This document shows positions 62,096 through 64,000 of a DNA stretch of 64,000 bases, piece after piece. The notes under the pieces were generated by a model, which was not told the origin of the DNA, made no database searches, and worked only from the letters and a program-made list of their open reading frames with translations. The DNA comes from Flavobacteriaceae bacterium GF1 (GTDB lineage Bacteria; Bacteroidota; Bacteroidia; Flavobacteriales; Flavobacteriaceae), in NCBI GenBank assembly GCA_009797885.1, contig WNKP01000001.1, forward strand, positions 930,001 through 994,000, in the 5' to 3' direction. The translations under genes were made by a program, and so were the position numbers. How positions within the stretch are numbered: position 1 is the first letter of the stretch; the number at the start of each line of letters is the position of its first letter.

Positions 62096-62860
62096 ATGAA
62101 ACAGATTGCCATGCTTTTTCTAGGGAGTTTTCTATCCCTTTCTTTTTTTGTCCAAGGTCAAATGTCCGCCGACCCCACCTTTGCGAATGCACCTATACCC
62201 GAACTGGTGCTAGCATTTACAAAGACGGAAGGGTATCGTCACCAAAGTATTGAAAAAGGGGTGAAAACACTACGGGCAATAGGCCGGGAAAATGGATTTA
62301 TTGTTTTACAGAGTGAAACGTCCAAGGATTTTAATCCCGATCATTTAAAGAACTACAAACTGGTTGTTTTTCTAAATACCACTATGGATATTTTGAATGC
62401 GGAAGAACAAAGGGCCTTTGAGGGTTTCATCAGGAACGGCGGTAGCTTTTTGGGGATCCATGCGGCTACCGACACGGAATATGAGTGGCCTTGGTACGGG
62501 AAATTGGTAGGGGCCTACTTTGATGGTCACCCCAACGACCCCAATGTACGAAAGGCGACCATTGATGTAGTGGACAAGGAACATCCCGCTACGACACACC
62601 TTCCGGACACCTGGACAAGATATGACGAATGGTATAATTTCAAAAACCTGAATCCGGATGTTACCGTAGTGATGCGTTTGGACGAATCCTCATATGAAGG
62701 AGGGACCAATGGCGACAACCATCCCATTGCCTGGTATCACGAGTTTGATGGTGGCCGTGCCTTTTATACCGGCGGCGGGCATACAGAGGAATCATTTGAT
62801 GAACCCATGTTCCGGCAACATTTATTGGGGGCCATTGAATGGTGTTTGAGGCGAAAATAA
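62096..62860 (+). CDS. ThuA-domain exported protein
   Basis: A 254-residue protein with a signal peptide (MKQIAMLFLGSFLSLSFFVQG). The ThuA-like domain follows: LAFTKTEGYRHQSIEKG, VVFLNTTMDILN, FIRNGGSFLGIHAATDTEYEWPWYG and GRAFYTGGGHTEESFDEPMFRQHLLGAIEWCL. ThuA is a glutamine-amidotransferase-like fold linked to sugar (trehalose) metabolism in other bacteria. It lies 12 nt after the AraC gene, so it may be its co-transcribed partner. Substrate unknown. Confidence 0.87.
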   Translation: MKQIAMLFLGSFLSLSFFVQGQMSADPTFANAPIPELVLAFTKTEGYRHQSIEKGVKTLRAIGRENGFIVLQSETSKDFNPDHLKNYKLVVFLNTTMDILNAEEQRAFEGFIRNGGSFLGIHAATDTEYEWPWYGKLVGAYFDGHPNDPNVRKATIDVVDKEHPATTHLPDTWTRYDEWYNFKNLNPDVTVVMRLDESSYEGGTNGDNHPIAWYHEFDGGRAFYTGGGHTEESFDEPMFRQHLLGAIEWCLRRK

Positions 62861-62923
62861 ATTCCCTTCGACTTTGGATTTTTGTGGGCAGGGCCGAATT
62901 CCCATGATGTATTATGCCAATAC

Positions 62924-63763
62924 TTAAAGTGTAGGTCGGGCCACGATAATACCCGTGTTGCTTTTTACCTTTTTTAGATAGTCCACGAGCGGTTCCTTGG
63001 TAATGGTAACCGCTCCGGAGATGGAGGCATGCAGTAAGTGGATCCGATTATCGGGCATACGGATGGCAAATCCGGTATGCGTAACGTCCAAACCCTTAAT
63101 GGAGGTGGCCAAGGCAATAATATCCCCATTTTCAAGTGTATCCTCTACATCTGCTATGTTTTCTTGAGGCAAAATGCATAACGATTCCTTGGCGAGGTCT
63201 TTTTCCACCTGTACCATTTTTTCATAGTTGACATCGTCCGCCAAAAAAGGATAGAGTTCGCGATGTGTTCCCATAAAATTGATGGGTTTTTTCACTTCAA
63301 CGCCCCCCAAATCGGCGGTAACATCCTGTACTAAACCCTTCTCGTTATTGTTTCGAATCCACTCCGTAAAATAATGTAAACGTGAGGGATACCCATCGAG
63401 AAAACCATCACGGTACCGAATGGTCTTTAAATTATCGGTAAAAGTGCTAAAATCGCTGCGCCCTTTCTTTACAAGCAATGAAAAAGCAAGGACATTTTCC
63501 ACAAAAGTGGTACAATCCAATCCGCGTAAATTAATGACCAAGGATTCCGTTTCCCCAATTTCAAGCGTTTTTTCCACATAGGGAGTGCCTAGAAATGTTT
63601 TTCCAATGGCTACAATTTGATCATTTCCGGTTTCCAGGTCCAATTGGTCGATTCCCTTCATTTTGGAGTGAAAAAGAAGGCTGTCTTCGGGTGTGCAGGT
63701 CATCTGCCCTTTGGTAGGCACCAAAACCAAAAGAAATAGTGCCAGAAATACTGTTTTTCCCAT
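62924..63763 (-). CDS. DUF1460 amidase-like protein, exported
   Basis: A 279-residue exported protein of DUF1460 (NlpC/P60-related, N-acetylmuramoyl-L-alanine amidase-like). Signal peptide about 1-19 (FLALFLLVLVPTKGQ). Cys84 in LRGLDCTTFVENVLAF and the DVTHTGFAIRM His are the likely catalytic pair. The start at 63763 gives the signal peptide; the frame extends upstream to 63844 but that part has no export signal. It probably trims cell-wall peptides. Confidence 0.85.
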   Translation of the reverse strand: MGKTVFLALFLLVLVPTKGQMTCTPEDSLLFHSKMKGIDQLDLETGNDQIVAIGKTFLGTPYVEKTLEIGETESLVINLRGLDCTTFVENVLAFSLLVKKGRSDFSTFTDNLKTIRYRDGFLDGYPSRLHYFTEWIRNNNEKGLVQDVTADLGGVEVKKPINFMGTHRELYPFLADDVNYEKMVQVEKDLAKESLCILPQENIADVEDTLENGDIIALATSIKGLDVTHTGFAIRMPDNRIHLLHASISGAVTITKEPLVDYLKKVKSNTGIIVARPTL

Positions 63764-63833
63764 AATATCAAAGTTATCTATTTTAACATAAAAAGTTGTT
63801 GTTGTGGCCAAGATGTTAAAGCTGTTCAAGTCG

Positions 63834-63841
63834 TATTTTTG
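63834..63841 (+). promoter_or_regulatory. -7 element of hemH
   Basis: TATTTTTG matches TAnnTTTG and lies 17 nt before the hemH ATG. No well-spaced TTG is present upstream. Confidence 0.4.
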
Positions 63842-63858
63842 CACTTCAAAAGATAGTT

Positions 63859-64000
63859 ATGCAAAAAGGAGTATTGTTGGTCAACCTCGGTTCCCCCGAT
63901 AGCCCAACCCCTAAAGATGTCAAGCCCTATTTGGATGAATTTTTGATGGATGAGCGGGTCATTGATGTGAATCCCGTATTGCGCAATATCATCGTTCGGG
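63859..64000 (+). CDS. hemH: Ferrochelatase, N-terminal part (runs off the window)
   Basis: The first 47 codons of a gene that continues beyond the window. The start [25 protein letters not shown] and the following [11 protein letters not shown] are the standard ferrochelatase N-terminus, which binds the porphyrin and receives Fe2+ to complete heme synthesis. It has its own -7 element and is separated from the hem run by the AraC, ThuA and DUF1460 genes. Confidence 0.92.
   Translation, partial: MQKGVLLVNLGSPDSPTPKDVKPYLDEFLMDERVIDVNPVLRNIIVR

Overview
The window reads as chromosomal DNA of a flavobacterium (Bacteroidota, probably marine Flavobacteriaceae; a Muricauda/Maribacter-like genus is only a guess). 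Supporting signs are a single-subunit cytochrome b SdhC, surface-type lipoproteins with acidic residues after the lipobox Cys, a type IX secretion C-terminal tail, TAnnTTTG promoter elements, several families known mainly from Bacteroidota (DUF2480, DUF3078, DUF4625, LVIVD/choice-of-anchor B) and GTCATTCC-type dispersed repeats. No rRNA, tRNA, CRISPR array, transposase, integrase or phage structural gene was seen.

Layout. 0-2.4 kb: an XRE regulator with an S24/LexA-like domain lacking its Ser, a PLP aminotransferase and an orphan Vsr-type endonuclease. 2.4-6 kb: sdhCAB on the minus strand. 6.2-8 kb: rimK with an AstE/AspA-like zinc hydrolase. 8-21.8 kb: outer membrane, lipoprotein and peptidase genes, a LytS/LytTR two-component pair, BrnQ and a PagL-like protein, with two structured intergenic RNA candidates (8.5 and 12.9 kb) and two copies of a TGTGA-N4-TCACA palindrome. 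22-23.1 kb: a MarR regulator and an NTF2-like gene, each preceded by an AACTGTTGT inverted-repeat operator. 23.1-29.4 kb: a probable metal (zinc- or copper-type) uptake cluster made of two His/Cys-rich small membrane proteins, a ZnuD-like TonB receptor, a DUF4625 lipoprotein and an AztD-like propeller lipoprotein, bracketed by a 52-bp perfect direct repeat. 30-34 kb: thiL, with a decayed copy of its 3' end, and two propeller lipoproteins. 34.4-41.1 kb: a SUF iron-sulfur operon (HesB/IscA-type, sufB, C, D, S, E, SufT-like, DUF2480). 41.3-49.4 kb: DUF3078 barrel, hflX, a nuclease/phosphatase, a secreted subtilase, an exonuclease and lipoproteins. 49.4-61 kb: an almost gapless minus-strand run holding hemA, C, D, E, F and B with GNAT, DUF6973-like, ChbG-like, PhzF, serine hydrolase, CNNM/CBS and ogt genes. 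61-64 kb: an AraC regulator divergent from hemA, ThuA and DUF1460 proteins, and the start of hemH.

The genes fit together around iron and respiration: SUF makes Fe-S clusters (needed by SdhB), the hem genes make heme (needed by SdhC), and the 23-29 kb cluster handles another metal at the cell surface. The least explained parts are the RNA candidate at 12.8-12.9 kb with two mutually exclusive stems, the repeat-bracketed metal cluster and the MarR operator pair. All assignments come from reading the sequence; no database search was run.
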